Below, piece after piece: positions 10,827 to 21,586 of a stretch of DNA of 64,000 nucleotides; the first letter of the stretch is position 1; each line of letters starts with the position of its first letter. This DNA is from Mycoplasma sp. Lineage in GTDB: Bacteria > Bacillota_I > Bacilli_A > Mycoplasmatales > Metamycoplasmataceae. The notes under the pieces were generated by a model. The model ran no database searches. It had not been told where the DNA came from and was given only the letters and a program-made list of their open reading frames with translations. The DNA is taken from NCBI GenBank assembly GCA_024244685.1, contig JAAEOJ010000337.1, positions 50,882 to 114,881 on the forward strand, in the 5' to 3' direction. The position numbers and the translations under genes are program-made.

Positions 10827-11613
10827 ACAAAATTTAAATGTCAAAAATGTAATTTCTATAATAGAAGATTTATTTCCTCTTAATTTAGCTGAAAGTTGAG
10901 ATAAAGTTGGTTTACAGATTGGCGAAAAAAAGAAAAAGGTTGAAAATATAGTTGTAGCTTTAGATTTAACAACTGATGTAATGGATTTTGCTATTGATAA
11001 AAAAGCTGATTTAATAATAACTTATCATCCTTTTCTTTTTGAAGAAACAAGTATTAAAACAGGTAAAACAAATTTTGAATATAAAAACAAAATTATAGAT
11101 CGTTTAAAAAAATTCAATATTGCAGTTTATTGCATTCATACATCTTTTGATAAAGAACCTAGAGGTATGTCTTTGGCTATTAAACATAATTTTAAAAAAG
11201 AATTAAAAACTTGAAAAATTAAAGGTTTAAATTCAGGAATAATAGTAAATTGGAATGATACAATTTATGAATTAACAGAAACTTTTAAAAATGATTTTAA
11301 TATTAATTTTTTTGCTACAAATTCAGATTCACAAGTAAAAAAAATAAAAAATTTTGCATTAATTAATGGATCAATTCCTTTTGGTGATATAAATATTGCT
11401 TGAAAAAATAATGATATAGATTTAGTTGTTGTTTCTGATATTAAATGATCAAATAAAATAGCTTTAAGAGAAGAAAAAATAACTTTTCTTGAAATATCTC
11501 ATTTAATTGAAAAAGTATTTATTAATCATTTATCTAAATTTTTAATTAAAAATTTAGAAAAAATTAACATATTCCAATCTAAAGCTGTTGAAATTGTTAA
11601 AAATAACTTTTAA
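10819..11613 (+). CDS. Nif3-like dinuclear metal centre family protein
   Basis: 264-residue member of the NIF3/YqfO family, whose cellular role is still debated. The N-terminus has LAESWDKVGLQIG and DLIITYHPFLF. The usual His-His pair is Tyr-His here, and the later DxKYH and GHxxSE metal motifs read DIKWSN and ISHLIEK. Several ligands of the dinuclear metal site are therefore changed, and the protein may bind metal differently or not at all. It overlaps the end of rpoD by 8 bases, its usual neighbourhood in Firmicutes. Its stop lies at the start of a bidirectional terminator. Confidence 0.85.
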
Positions 11614-11637
11614 AAAACTAGATTAATCTAGTTTTTT
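11612..11637. terminator. Bidirectional terminator between Nif3-like and DJ-1 genes
   Basis: Near-perfect inverted repeat AAAAAACTAGATT / AATCTAGTTTTTT: a hairpin with an A-run on one flank and a T-run on the other, so it can stop transcripts from both sides. It covers the stop codon of the minus-strand gene. Confidence 0.9.
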
Positions 11638-12117
11638 AAAATATTTTACGACTTCTTCAGCAAATTTTAAAGTGGATAAATAATCTCTTCCAGTAATAAT
11701 ATTTTTATCTACTTCAACTTCATTTCCTGTTGAATTTTTAAGTTCTAAACCTGGTCAAGCTGTAAATTTAACGTTTTTTAATATCCCTGCATTTTCAAGT
11801 AACAAAGGAGCTGCGCAAATTGCAAATACACCTTTTTTCATATCATTAAATTTATTAATTATATTTACACAAGGTTTAAATTTTTTAAATTTAGAAACAG
11901 CTTTACCTCCAGGAATAAATAATGCATCACATTTTAACACTTCTTCTAATTTAAAAGGAATAGTATTAACAAAAGCAAAATAAGAGCCCTTTTCATATTT
12001 ATTTCCATCAATAGAAAATAACTTAAATCTTATATCGTTCCTTGTTAAATGGTCTATTGTTGCTATTAATTCAACATCCTCAAACCCTTCAGCTATTAAT
12101 ATGGCTATTTCTTTCAT
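11623..12117 (-). CDS. DJ-1/PfpI family protein
   Basis: 164-residue protein of the DJ-1/ThiJ/PfpI superfamily, which includes protein or glyoxal deglycases and chaperone-like proteins. The start MKEIAILIAEGFEDVE is typical, the acidic Glu partner is present, and the nucleophile elbow is FAICAAP with its reactive Cys. A TGA at 11755-11757 (minus) is Trp; the frame ends inside the shared terminator. It is a single gene divergent from nfo. The likely role is removal of damaged or carbonyl-modified molecules; the substrate cannot be told. Confidence 0.9.
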
Positions 12118-12151
12118 AAGTAAACCTCCCTAAAAATATTATATATTAATA

Positions 12152-12163
12152 TATAATATAAAT
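12152..12163 (+). promoter_or_regulatory. Leaderless-type promoter of nfo
   Basis: TATAAT at 12152-12157, then exactly six bases to the ATG. A start site seven bases past the -10 box would be the A of ATG. Confidence 0.75.
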
Positions 12164-12997
12164 ATGATAAAACTAGGATCACATGTAACATTTTCAAAAA
12201 GTAATAAAGAAGGAGAATATTTAATAGGTGCAGGAGAGTTTTCAAAAAGAATTGGTGCTAATACTATGATGATATACTTAGGTTCGCCGAGAACAGCTAA
12301 AAGACAGCCTTCTTCAAAATTTAAAATAAAAGAATTTAAAAAAAATTATTTTAATGTTGTTTTACCTGAAGACATAGTTGTTCATGAGCCATACATAATA
12401 AATCCATCTTCAATTTTAAACTTTAAATTTGCAGAAGATGTTTTAATACAAGATTCAAAATTAATGAATGATATTGGAGCTAAAATTATGGTAATACATC
12501 CAGGAGCTCACACAAAATTTTCTCGTAAAGAATCTATAGAAGTTTTAATTCAAACAATGAAAAATGTAATTAAAAAAACGAAAGATACTTTATTTTGTTT
12601 AGAAACAATGGCTGGTAAAGGCACTGAAATAGGAAATACTTTAAAAGAACTTTCTTATATTATTAATGAAATAAATTCTGATCGTATTAATATTTGTTTA
12701 GACACTTGTCATATGTGAGATGCAGGTTATGATTTAAGTAATAGTGATGAATTAATAAAAGAATTAAAAAAATTTAAACTCCTTTCAAAAGTAAAAGTTT
12801 TACATATAAATGACTCAAAAAACCCTTTAGGCGCAGCCAAAGATAGACACGAGAATATAGGAAAAGGTTTTATTGGTTTAAAAAACTTAAAAAAAATAGT
12901 TTCTTTAAAAGAGTTTGATAATATACCAATGATTTTAGAAACCCCTTATATTGATGGTAAGGATATATATAAGGATGAAATAAAAAAATTATTATAG
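12164..12997 (+). CDS. nfo: Endonuclease IV (apurinic/apyrimidinic endonuclease)
   Basis: Cuts DNA 5' of abasic sites in base-excision repair using a trinuclear zinc site; 277 residues. Zinc-site motifs are visible in order: VIHPGAH, the Glu in LFCLETMAGKG, CLDTCHMWDAGYD and HINDSKNPLGAAKDRHENIG. One TGA at 12716 encodes the Trp in MWDAG. It stands alone between the DJ-1 gene and rpmG with its own promoter. Confidence 0.97.
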
Positions 12998-13043
12998 TGT
13001 ATAATAATTCTATTAAATTATAAATTAAATAAGGAGTATGAAT

Positions 13044-13196
13044 ATGGCGAGAGAAGGAATTATTTTAAGATGTATAGAATGTAAGATGGAAAATTACATT
13101 ACAAAGAAAAATAAAAAAACACAAACAGAAAAATTAGAAGTTTCTAAGCACTGTCACAAATGCAATACACACACAAATCATAAAGAAAAAAAATAA
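13044..13196 (+). CDS. rpmG: Ribosomal protein L33, zinc-binding form
   Basis: 50-residue large-subunit protein. It has two Cys pairs, CIEC and CHKC, so it is the zinc-ribbon (C+) version; some bacteria carry a Cys-free paralogue used under zinc starvation. AAGGAG precedes the start. It is followed after 22 bases by the Xaa-Pro peptidase gene. Confidence 0.96.
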   Translation: MAREGIILRCIECKMENYITKKNKKTQTEKLEVSKHCHKCNTHTNHKEKK

Positions 13197-13218
13197 ATTT
13201 TATTTTGAAGGGTAAATT

Positions 13219-14256
13219 ATGGATAAAAAAATATTGAATAAAATAATGCAAGAAAAAAAATTGGATGTTGTGATTTCTTTTGCTGATCAAACAAGATATT
13301 GATTTACTAAAGTAAAATCTTCTTATGGTTTTCTTTTTATTGAAAAAGATGAAGCAAATTTATTTGTTGATTCTAGATATATACTTTTAGCTAAACAAGT
13401 TGCTGAGAATTGCAAAAATAATTTATTAACTAAAAAAAATATTCAAAATTTTATTTTTAAAAAAAATAACTCTTATAAAAGAATTGGCTTTGAATCAGAT
13501 TATGCAACAATAGATGAATACGAAAAAATAAAAAAATGATTTCCTAATTCAGAATTAATTTCAATTAACGGACAATTTTTAAGACAAACTAAAACTAAAA
13601 AAGAAATTAAAAATATTAAAACAGCAGCTCAAATAGGATTAAGATGTTTCGAAGAGCTAAAAGAATATATAGTTCCGGGTGTAACAGAAAAAGAGTTAGC
13701 AGCAAAATTAGAGTATCTATTTAAAGTAGCAGGAGCAGAAAAGCAATCATTCGATACAATTGTAGCTTCAGGAATTAATGGTGCAAAACCTCATGCTGTT
13801 CCTTCAAATAAAAAAATTGAAAATGGAGAGTTTGTAACTTTTGACTTTGGAACTTATTATAATGGTTATGCATCAGATACAACACGTACTATTCAAGTTG
13901 GAGAAGTTAAAAATCCAAAACTTTTAGAAATATATAAAATAGTTGAAGAAGCTCAAAAACTTGGGATTGAAGCTATTAAACCTGGAATAACAGGATCAGA
14001 AATTGATAAAATATGTAGAGATTATATAATTGAAAAAGGTTACGGAGAATATTTTGGACATGGAACAGGCCATGGTTTAGGTATAGATATACATGAGTTA
14101 CCTAATACTAATGGTAGTAATAATAATCCATTAGAACCTGGAAATGTAGTTACTGTTGAGCCAGGAATTTATATAGAAGGACTAGGTGGAGTTAGAATAG
14201 AAGATGATATTTTAGTAACAGAAAATGGGTTTGAAGTTATTTCTTCAATTAAATAA
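13219..14256 (+). CDS. pepP: Xaa-Pro aminopeptidase, M24 family
   Basis: Cytosolic metallopeptidase that removes an N-terminal residue preceding proline; 345 residues. The small N-terminal creatinase-like domain is followed by the pita-bread fold. Metal ligands are seen in VTFDFGTYYNGYASDTTRT (first Asp pair), FGHGTGHGLGIDIHELP (His) and the two Glu in VTVEPGIYIEG and GVRIEDD. In an amino-acid auxotroph it would help finish peptide breakdown. It probably shares a transcript with rpmG and ends at a hairpin terminator. Confidence 0.93.
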
Positions 14257-14276
14257 GAGTATATACTCTTTTTTTT
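14255..14276 (+). terminator. Intrinsic terminator of the Xaa-Pro peptidase gene
   Basis: Palindrome AAGAGTATATACTCTT followed by a T-run; it overlaps the stop codon. Confidence 0.85.
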
Positions 14277-14278
14277 AT

Positions 14279-14290
14279 TATAATTGTTTT
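14279..14290 (+). promoter_or_regulatory. Leaderless-type promoter of MFS gene
   Basis: TATAAT at 14279-14284 and exactly six bases to the ATG; the box lies right after the upstream gene's terminator T-run. Confidence 0.75.
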
Positions 14291-15598
14291 ATGTTAAAAG
14301 ATAATTGATTAGTTTTTATAATTGTTTTTATAATGATTATAGCTATAATTATAAATATTCTATATAAAGCCAAAGATATAAAATTTAATAATTTATTAAT
14401 ATTTACATCATTGGTAATCTTTTGGTTACCTATACAAATGATTTTAGGTGATGGTATAGGAAATATACCTCGTTCTAAATGAACTACACCAATTTTATTC
14501 GCATTATTTCAACTTACACAATCAGTTTTTAGATTACCTTTTGGAATATTATCAAATAAATTAAATTCTAGAAAAATTCCTATACAATTAGGTACTACTA
14601 TTTTTATGTTTACAGCAATTATTTCAATAGCTTCTGTATTTTCAAATTGATCGTTATTTTTGGTTGTATTTGGGGCTGGTGTATTTGGATCGTTATTTGG
14701 ATTAGAAAATCAATATTGAGCTGAAAATTGAAATAAGAAAAGAGCTTTTTATTCTACAATAATAATGTTTTGTATTCCAATGATATCAAGCTCTCTCGGA
14801 ACTTTAGTTAATCTATATTCGCCAGTTCATTCTGATTATGTTATAGCTAAAAACCCGGTTTTTAAATGAAGTTTTATTAGTGTTATTTGTATCAATTTTA
14901 TTGTTTTTATTTTTTATTCATTATCAAAAGAACAAAAAGAAACTATTGTTTTAGATAAAAAAACTAACGACCCTAATTTTATAGATAAAACAAAAGTTAA
15001 AAAATCAACTATAAAACTTTGCTTTATGATAATTTTGGTTTCTTTTGCATCCTCATTAATAAATAATTTAGTAATTAAAGAATTATTTGATAAAAACAAT
15101 AAATATTGAGAATTAATTAAACCTATAATACCTTTATTAACGGTTTCTTGTGTTGCTGTTTCAATATTATATTTAATACCTTTAATGGGAATAGGATTTG
15201 TAAAGTTTTTTAGTTTATTTACTATATTTTTAGGGAGTTTTATTTTTTTAATTGTTGTAGCAACAGGTTCTAATTTATATACACTTGAGACAATATCAAT
15301 ATTAATGATAATAATAGGAGCTTCTATTTTTCAAACAACACTTTCCGGAATGGCTTTACATTTAGACTTAAAATTTCCGGCTTTAATATTAGGGATTTTC
15401 TTAAGTTTAAAATCTTTTTCAATAGGAAGTTCAACTTTAATTTCAGGAGAGATGGTTTCTTATTTAAGCCATAAAGATTTAACTCTTGCAATCTCTATAA
15501 GTTGTTTTGTTATAATTACTTTACTTTCTGGTTTTGTTATTTTAACGCATAAAAGAATGAAAGATTTAAATAATTCAATTATTAAATATGAATTTTAG
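14291..15598 (+). CDS. Major-facilitator-type membrane transporter
   Basis: 435-residue integral membrane protein with about twelve hydrophobic segments and a central hydrophilic loop (about residues 220-245), the layout of MFS carriers. Conserved-looking pieces include QSVFRLPFGILSNKLNSRK after the second or third helix, in the place of the MFS loop motif. Nine TGA codons are Trp. Substrate unknown. It stands alone, with a promoter that leaves no 5' leader. Confidence 0.75.
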
Positions 15599-15799
15599 TG
15601 CTAAAATTATAATATTAAATAAATCTTTATTTAAGATAAATAAACAAAGCATAAAGGTAAGTCCTAAATTATCCATTAAATATATTTAAATTGTTAATTA
15701 TTTTAATGATATAAGCTTTTTTATTATTTTATTAAAAAAAGGAAATAAATTTTTATTTCAACTAATCATAAAATAAAAAAGAATTAAAGGAGGTAAGTA
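15599..15799 (+). other. AT-rich intergenic stretch
   Basis: About 200 bases between the MFS gene and the next membrane protein. It has imperfect AT-rich inverted repeats (around 15617-15645) but no convincing terminator, RNA or reading frame. A strong AAAGGAGG ribosome site closes it. Confidence 0.5.
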
Positions 15800-16621
15800 A
15801 TGGATTTAAAACCAATAAATCAACAAGATACAATTACATTTATTAATACTAGCACATTTCATAAACCTTTAACTAAAACACAAAAGGTAGTTAAAGATCC
15901 ACAAAATACTATACCGAATGGAATTTATGGTGTCATAAATTGAGAAATAAGAAAACAAAAAGCGGTAGGTATACTTTCAACTTTATTTTTAATTACAGCA
16001 ATAGTATTAATAATACTGCAATTAAAATTATGGAAGACAGGTCCTCTAACTTATATTCCTACAGTCTCTTTATTATTGATATCAATTTATAAATCAAGCA
16101 TATGTTTAATTGAATTTTTGGGAATTAAAAAATCTGTTGTTAGATATAGGCAAGATATGATTGTAGGATTAACCTCAACACCTCCATTCATTTCTAAAAT
16201 GTATATAGATTTTAATAAAAAACAAGTTTCCCATAATTGAATTACTTTTTCATTTATATTTTATGGAGGTTTATTCTCACTTTTACTTTGATGATTAAAG
16301 GATGTAAAATGATGAATATTTGATTTTAAAAAATGAATACAAAATTTATTTGGTCAGCCAAAATTAGTTGCTACATTGGTGGCGGTGTCTTTATTGATAG
16401 TTGTAATTATTCATATTGCATTTGCAATTATGAGAAAAAAAAGGATTTCTGATATGAATATGTATTTTGGTCAGGAAATGGCAACCCAATCACAAATAGA
16501 AGAGATTAAAACAAATAAAAATAAACTTTATAGAAGGATATTTTTAATTTCAGTATTAATAATATTAATAATCCCAATTATAATAAGAATTATTTTAAAA
16601 ATAATTAATAGAAAACGATAG
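15800..16621 (+). CDS. Membrane protein of unknown function (four or more TM segments)
   Basis: 273 residues. A soluble N-terminus of about 55 residues (MDLKPINQQDTITF...) leads into two hydrophobic segments, a polar loop with RYRQDMIVGLTSTPPF, a Trp-rich stretch encoded by six nearby TGA codons, a fourth segment, then a basic linker and a last hydrophobic segment ending in RKR. I do not recognise the family with certainty; similar-sized conserved membrane proteins of unknown role are common in mollicutes. A strong Shine-Dalgarno supports the start. It is followed by the UPF0154 gene. Confidence 0.8.
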
Positions 16622-16656
16622 TCTTTTTTTGTATAATTAAAAAATAGGAGGTTGTA

Positions 16657-16884
16657 ATGTCAACAGGAGCAATAATAGGTGTATCAATAGCTTTATTTGT
16701 TATAGGTTTATTAGTTGGAGCAGCGTTAGGATTCTTTTTCACTAAAAAAATATTTGAAAAGCAATTAAGAGAGAATCCGCCAGTATCAGAAAAAATGATT
16801 AGAGCTATGTTCTTACAAATGGGTAGAAAACCTTCAGAAGCACAAATTAAGTCAGTAATGCGTTCAATGCAAAGAGCAAAATAA
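16657..16884 (+). CDS. UPF0154 (YneF-like) small membrane protein
   Basis: 75 residues: one N-terminal transmembrane helix (GVSIALFVIGLLVGAALGFF) and a short basic cytoplasmic tail ending in GRKPSEAQIKSVMRSMQRAK, the family hallmark. The function of the family is unknown. AGGAGG precedes the ATG and an intrinsic terminator follows the stop. A TATAAT lies in the 35-base gap after the upstream gene, so it may also have its own promoter. Confidence 0.93.
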   Translation: MSTGAIIGVSIALFVIGLLVGAALGFFFTKKIFEKQLRENPPVSEKMIRAMFLQMGRKPSEAQIKSVMRSMQRAK

Positions 16885-16906
16885 AACCTTGTTAACAAGG
16901 TTTTAT
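16883..16906 (+). terminator. Intrinsic terminator after UPF0154 gene
   Basis: Perfect inverted repeat AAAACCTTGTT / AACAAGGTTTT followed by T-rich sequence, overlapping the stop codon. Confidence 0.9.
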
Positions 16907-16931
16907 TATATCCATGGTATTATATTAATAT

Positions 16932-18059
16932 ATGAAATTTAATTTAAGCACTAAAACAAAAGGGATATGATCAGCTACAGGAGTTGTTTTTACACAAGGT
17001 CTAGAAGCTATTTTATTACCTTTTTTATTGTTTGCTATTTTTATGCAATCAAGTAAAGAGAATCACGGTATTTCTTTTGCTTCGGTAGTAATGAGTATCA
17101 AAGAATTTATATCTTTAGTTATAATTTGCTCTTTTCTTGGGATTAAAGTTATTAAATCTTCTTTTAAATTAATCACTAAAAAGAAAAATTTTATTTTTAT
17201 ATTATCTGGCGTTATAGGCACTGGTTTAGGTAATTTATTTTTTATAACAGGTATTATTTTAGCAGGACCTGCATATGGAGTTATATTATCAGCTTTTTAT
17301 CCTGTTTTTGCTATTTTATTTAATAAAATTTTTTTTAATGAAAAAGATAATTGGATCGTAAAGTTAGGGGTTGTGATTACAATAATAGGTGGATTATTAT
17401 TTGTTATTCTGCCAGTTATATTAAAAGAAACAAATAAAAATTTATCTAAAAATAATTTATATATTGGTATGTTTTGCGGATTAGTATCAGGTTTATTTTG
17501 AGCATTAGAAGGAGTATTATTAAAAAAAGCGATGCAAAAAAATAAAAAAGTAACAAAAAAAGAAATTATAGTCATAAGAACATTTTCAGTAACAATTGCA
17601 TCTTTTTTATTATTTTTACCAATTTCTATGATTATAGATACCTCTATAAATAAAAAATTTTATAATATATTTACAGAACTATATTATAAAATTTTCGCTG
17701 ATAAACAAGCTTGAATAGTATGGACTGTTTTAATTTTAGCTGGTTTAAATATTGTTATTTTAAGAATTTTACATACAACTGCTATTGAAAAAATAGGACA
17801 AAAAATGACTGCTATAATAGATACTAATAATTTTATTATTCCTTCAATATTTTCTGTATTACTTAAGAATATAATGAAAGTAAGTCCTGTTCAAAAAGTT
17901 TTTGCTGATTCTCAACTAGATCCTTGATATTTATGATTTATTTTAATACCATTGTCAATAGGATTATTGCTTGTTATGTGATTCCATGGAGTTGAAGATC
18001 CACCTAATTTTAAAAAAATAATTACCGAAAAAATAAAAAATATAAAAAATAAAAAATAA
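16932..18059 (+). CDS. EamA/DMT-type membrane transporter
   Basis: 375 residues with about ten hydrophobic segments in two similar halves, the layout of drug/metabolite (EamA) transporters. The first half has GLGNLFFITGIILAGPAYGVILSAFYPVFAILF, in the place of the conserved end of an EamA domain; the second half has a matching ILHTTAIEKIGQKMTAIIDT. TGA codons at 17499, 17712 and others are Trp. Substrate unknown. A weak -10 (TATTAT, 16918-16923) lies eight bases before the ATG. The 5S rRNA gene follows. Confidence 0.82.
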
Positions 18060-18075
18060 AAAGCTTATTTTTTTG

Positions 18076-18086
18076 TATAATGAATA
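18076..18086 (+). promoter_or_regulatory. Promoter of 5S rRNA
   Basis: TATAAT at 18076-18081, about five bases before the predicted mature 5' end of 5S rRNA, which suggests the transcript starts at or next to that end. No good -35 box is visible. Confidence 0.65.
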
Positions 18087-18187
18087 TGGTGACTTTAGCA
18101 ATGGGGTGCACCTGATTCCATACCGAACTCAGAAGTTAAGCCCATTAGCGTCGACGATAGCTGTAAAGTGAAAATAGAACGTCGCTA
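18087..18187 (+). rRNA. rrf: 5S ribosomal RNA (solitary)
   Basis: Contains the diagnostic CCGAACTCAGAAGTTAAG (18123-18140) of 5S rRNA. Helix I forms between TGGTGAC (18087-18093) and GTCGCTA (18181-18187). No 16S or 23S gene is near, so it is unlinked from the rRNA operon, as in several mycoplasmas. A T-run right after helix I could serve as the terminator. The ends may be off by a few bases. Confidence 0.95.
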
Positions 18188-18223
18188 TTTTTTTTGTTCT
18201 TTTTTTTATATAATATTTAGATT

Positions 18224-18961
18224 ATGATACTTAATAAAAAATATATTCAAATAAAAAATTTAAGCAAAAAAAATGGTAAGAAAGAGATAATTAATAACAT
18301 TTCTTTTGATATAGCTGAAGGTTCTTTTCATGGATTATTAGGTTTAAATGGTTCTGGTAAAACAACCATAATAAAAACTATAGTTGGCGCTTATAATAAT
18401 TATGAAGGAAAAATTACTATAAATAATAAAATAAATAATTCGCCTGATATAAAAAAATATATAGGTTATGTTCCTGAAAGACCTGTATTTCCTAAAAATG
18501 AAAAAGTTTTATCTTATTTAAAATATATGGGAACTTTATCAGGAATACCAATTAAAAAAGCCGAATTAAAAGCAGAAAAACTATTAAAAGAATATAATTT
18601 GTCTCATTTATCTAAAAATAACGTTAATAATATTTCTTCTGGAGAAAAAAAGAAAATTATGTTAATACAAGCACTAATTAACGATCCAAAAATCCTTATA
18701 TTAGATGAACCAGCTTCTAATTTAGATGCTATTTCTAGAATAGAGTTTTTAAATTCATTAATTAAATTAAATGAAAAAGGAGCAACGATAATTATAACAT
18801 CTCATATTTTAAGTGAAATAGAAGGTATTTTAACTGATGCTACCTTTATTAAGGATGGTAAATTAATTTATAATGGAACAATAAAAAATATCATTAATAC
18901 ACATAAGAATTTAACTAATGCATTTGTATTTTTTATAAAAGAAGGTGGAAAAAATGTTTAA
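18224..18961 (+). CDS. ABC transporter ATP-binding protein
   Basis: 245-residue ABC-2-type ATPase. Walker A is GLNGSGKTT, signature is ISSGEKKK, Walker B is ILILDEPASNLD, and the H-loop is ITSHI. Its four-base-offset overlap with the following permease gene shows they form one exporter. The substrate cannot be inferred; similar pairs in mollicutes export unknown peptides or lipids. A TATAAT (18209-18214) lies nine bases before the ATG. Confidence 0.93.
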   Translation: MILNKKYIQIKNLSKKNGKKEIINNISFDIAEGSFHGLLGLNGSGKTTIIKTIVGAYNNYEGKITINNKINNSPDIKKYIGYVPERPVFPKNEKVLSYLKYMGTLSGIPIKKAELKAEKLLKEYNLSHLSKNNVNNISSGEKKKIMLIQALINDPKILILDEPASNLDAISRIEFLNSLIKLNEKGATIIITSHILSEIEGILTDATFIKDGKLIYNGTIKNIINTHKNLTNAFVFFIKEGGKNV

Positions 18962-20459
18962 TTTTATTAGATATATATTAAGATATGAATTAAAAAAAGT
19001 CACAACATGATTAATTCCTATTTTTGGGATAATTCTTTATTGTATATGTTCTTGATTTCTTTTATATATTTTTAATCAAGGAGATAAGCAATTTTATTCT
19101 TTTATAGAAAAAGGAAATATATATTCTTTTTTAATAATATTTGCTTTTAGTTCTATTTTTGTAGGAATTAAATCAATAGCTATATTTTCGAGTTCTCAAG
19201 AAACTGGCGAAGAAGTTATTTTATCTTCTAAACCTGTTATTAGAATAAAGCAAACATTTTCAAAGTTTATTTCTTTATGAATTTTAATTCTTTTTATTTC
19301 TTTTTTATTTTTTATTGCTTCTCTAATAGTATCTTCTTTTGATCATGTCGCTAGTTATTGAATTAAAATTAATTATTCGTTTTCTATTTTAATAGGTAAT
19401 TTTATAATTTGTTTAATTATTTCTGCGTTTACAATTTTATTATCTCAACATGCACCTATAAAATTAACCCTAATAACAACCTTTTCAGTTTCTATAATTT
19501 TGCCTATTATGTCGCTTATTTTAACTACAGCAACAAGAAAGGGTATTATTAAAGATAATGCTTTTGAGAAGTATTTAAAGGCTCCAAAAGAATTATTAAG
19601 TTCATCTAATAGCGATGGTTTTTCATTAGTTGATGATAGCGAAAATGCAATATATGGTGTCAGCCCTAAAACAAGAAGTATAATGAAAAATAATAAAGAT
19701 TATTATTCATCTTTTGCATATTTAGATTTATGACAACAATTTTCTAGTTTATATTCATTAACATATAAAAATTATTCTTCATTAAGTATAAAAAAATGAG
19801 ATATATCAAAAACTACTTTAAATTCTTCAAATAATGCAAGTTTAAAAATGAAAAATGGTAAAAATTATTCTTTAATAATTAAAGATTCTGTAGTTTATTC
19901 TGATTCCCAAGAGATTAATCAAGAAAATTGAAAACTATTAAAAGAAAGAAATTCTAAGGGGTATGATCAGCTTAAAAATTTATTTAAAAATATAATTAAT
20001 AACAAAAATTTTTCGTTTAATAAAGATTCATTAATAAAACAACTTATATATATTCATAGAATAAATAAAGAATTTAACGAAAATAATATTAATGCAGATA
20101 TTAATAATATAAATACCATTGGAACAAAACCTAATGCTAAAATGAAAGATAAAGAATTAGCTATTTTATTTAAAGATGTTACTTTAATTGATTTTTTAAT
20201 TTGAGATATGTTGCCTTCATTAAATATTGGTTTTACACCTTCTAATTTTTTAGGTTGAAATAATTCATCTTATACTTCGCTTGAAAATACTGATTCTTTG
20301 TTATTTAAAATAGTTTTTATTGAATCAAATAAAGAAATGGTTGTTGCCCTTCCAAGACCTTATGTTAATAAAGTATTTTTATATATATTTTGAATATTTA
20401 TAACAATAGGGTTTACATCATTAACTTTCTGGAAAAGTAATAAAAAAGACTTCTTTTAA
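18954..20459 (+). CDS. ABC-2-type permease partner
   Basis: 501-residue membrane protein starting inside the end of the ATPase gene. About six hydrophobic segments lie in the first 200 residues; a long hydrophilic region (about residues 200-420, Asn/Ser/Lys-rich) follows, probably outside the cell; the last helix is LYIFWIFITIGFTSLTF. Eleven or more TGA codons are Trp. The large outside loop is longer than in simple ABC-2 permeases and resembles mollicute and Firmicute exporters of unknown substrate. Confidence 0.82.
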
Positions 20460-20474
20460 AATAAGTTTGAAATT

Positions 20475-21563
20475 TTATTTTCCACTTTGTAATACAAAAC
20501 GAACTAATTGATGATCTATATCTTTTAAATTTTTTGTTTTGTTATGGTCTTTTGCTCATTCTTTTACAATATCCATTTTCTTAACCATATTTGCTACCGT
20601 TTGAAACATATTCAATAAGTCTGGAAACATTGAAATTACTTCTTTGGGTAATGAACCAATCAAATTAGCAACTGGAACAGTTGAATGTGTTGCAATCACA
20701 TCAGTACCATAATCAGCAAACAACTTAAAGATGTCGCCACCAATTGCTGCCATTATATTTAATCCGGCTTTTAATGATATTGTGCCAAGTCAACCTTCTA
20801 ACTTTTTAGTGTGTGAGACATCTCCAAAAGAATTAATTAAATTAGTTAGTGTTCTTCTTTTTTGGAAGGCAACAGCTTCAGTTTTACCTTTATAGTGGCC
20901 AATAACGGTTACTGAACCTCCACAAAGTTTTTTTTGTAAATCTACTAATTCATCTTTTAAGTTTTGAGGAGACATTTTTGAAATGTTTTTTTCAAAACCT
21001 AAACTTGTTTTATTGTTGATAGCTAATATAATTTGTTTTATTGTTGTAAAGCCATCAGCATTCAATTCCACATCCTTTGTAATTAACAAACCACTAACAG
21101 TAACTATGTGTTTTTTAATTTTATTTGAATGTTTTATTGATAATTCGATATCCATCTTACCAGTAGAATCATTACGTGTTGAATCTATAACTCTTATATT
21201 TTCTATTTTTGCACCTATTAATTCTAATTTTTCATATATTTCTTTTAATCCTAAGTTATTGATTGTTAAATCTTTGTTTTTAACTGATCTTGGAGATTTA
21301 GAAAAAATTGCTCCATCAACAAAATCAGGGTTAGCATTAACTTTATTAAATTGATTAAAAATTTGATCAATAGACATAGTATTTTTAATTAATTTTGTGG
21401 GTTTTAAGATTTTTGGTTTTTTAGAGTTGCTTTTTATATCACTTGTTTTTTTAAAACTGCTTTTTTTAAAATCAAAAATTTTCCCGTTAGAACAAGCTAC
21501 TATAAAACAAGTTGAGACAAGAACTTGTGTTATTAAACTAATTTTTAAAAAGTTTCTTTTCAT
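20475..21563 (-). CDS. Putative lipoprotein of unknown function
   Basis: 362 residues. The signal peptide MKRNFLKISLITQVLVSTCFIVACSN ends in a lipobox (IVAC), predicting lipidation of Cys24 and anchoring outside the membrane. A Ser/Lys-rich linker is followed by a mixed alpha/beta-looking region without a motif I know. Near the end a hydrophobic Gly-rich part (GTISLKAGLNIMAAIGGDIFKLF) could insert in a membrane. Two TGA codons (20790, 20556 on the minus strand) are Trp. Its -10 box overlaps that of the divergent small membrane gene. Confidence 0.85.
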
Positions 21564-21570
21564 AAAAATA

Positions 21571-21580
21571 ATTATATAAT
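21571..21580. promoter_or_regulatory. Overlapping divergent -10 boxes
   Basis: The palindrome ATTATATAAT holds a plus-strand TATAAT (21575-21580, six bases before ATG 21587) and a minus-strand TATAAT (21576-21571, seven bases before the lipoprotein ATG). Two polymerases could not occupy both at once. Confidence 0.7.
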
Positions 21581-21586
21581 AATTAT

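Noticed and set aside
15599..15799. Possible riboswitch in the gap before the membrane protein at 15800
   Set aside because: Only AT-rich weak stems are visible, with no conserved core I can recognise.
20983..21579. Plus-strand open frames opposite the lipoprotein gene
   Set aside because: They lack ribosome sites and family features and lie wholly antisense to a frame with a clear signal peptide and lipobox.
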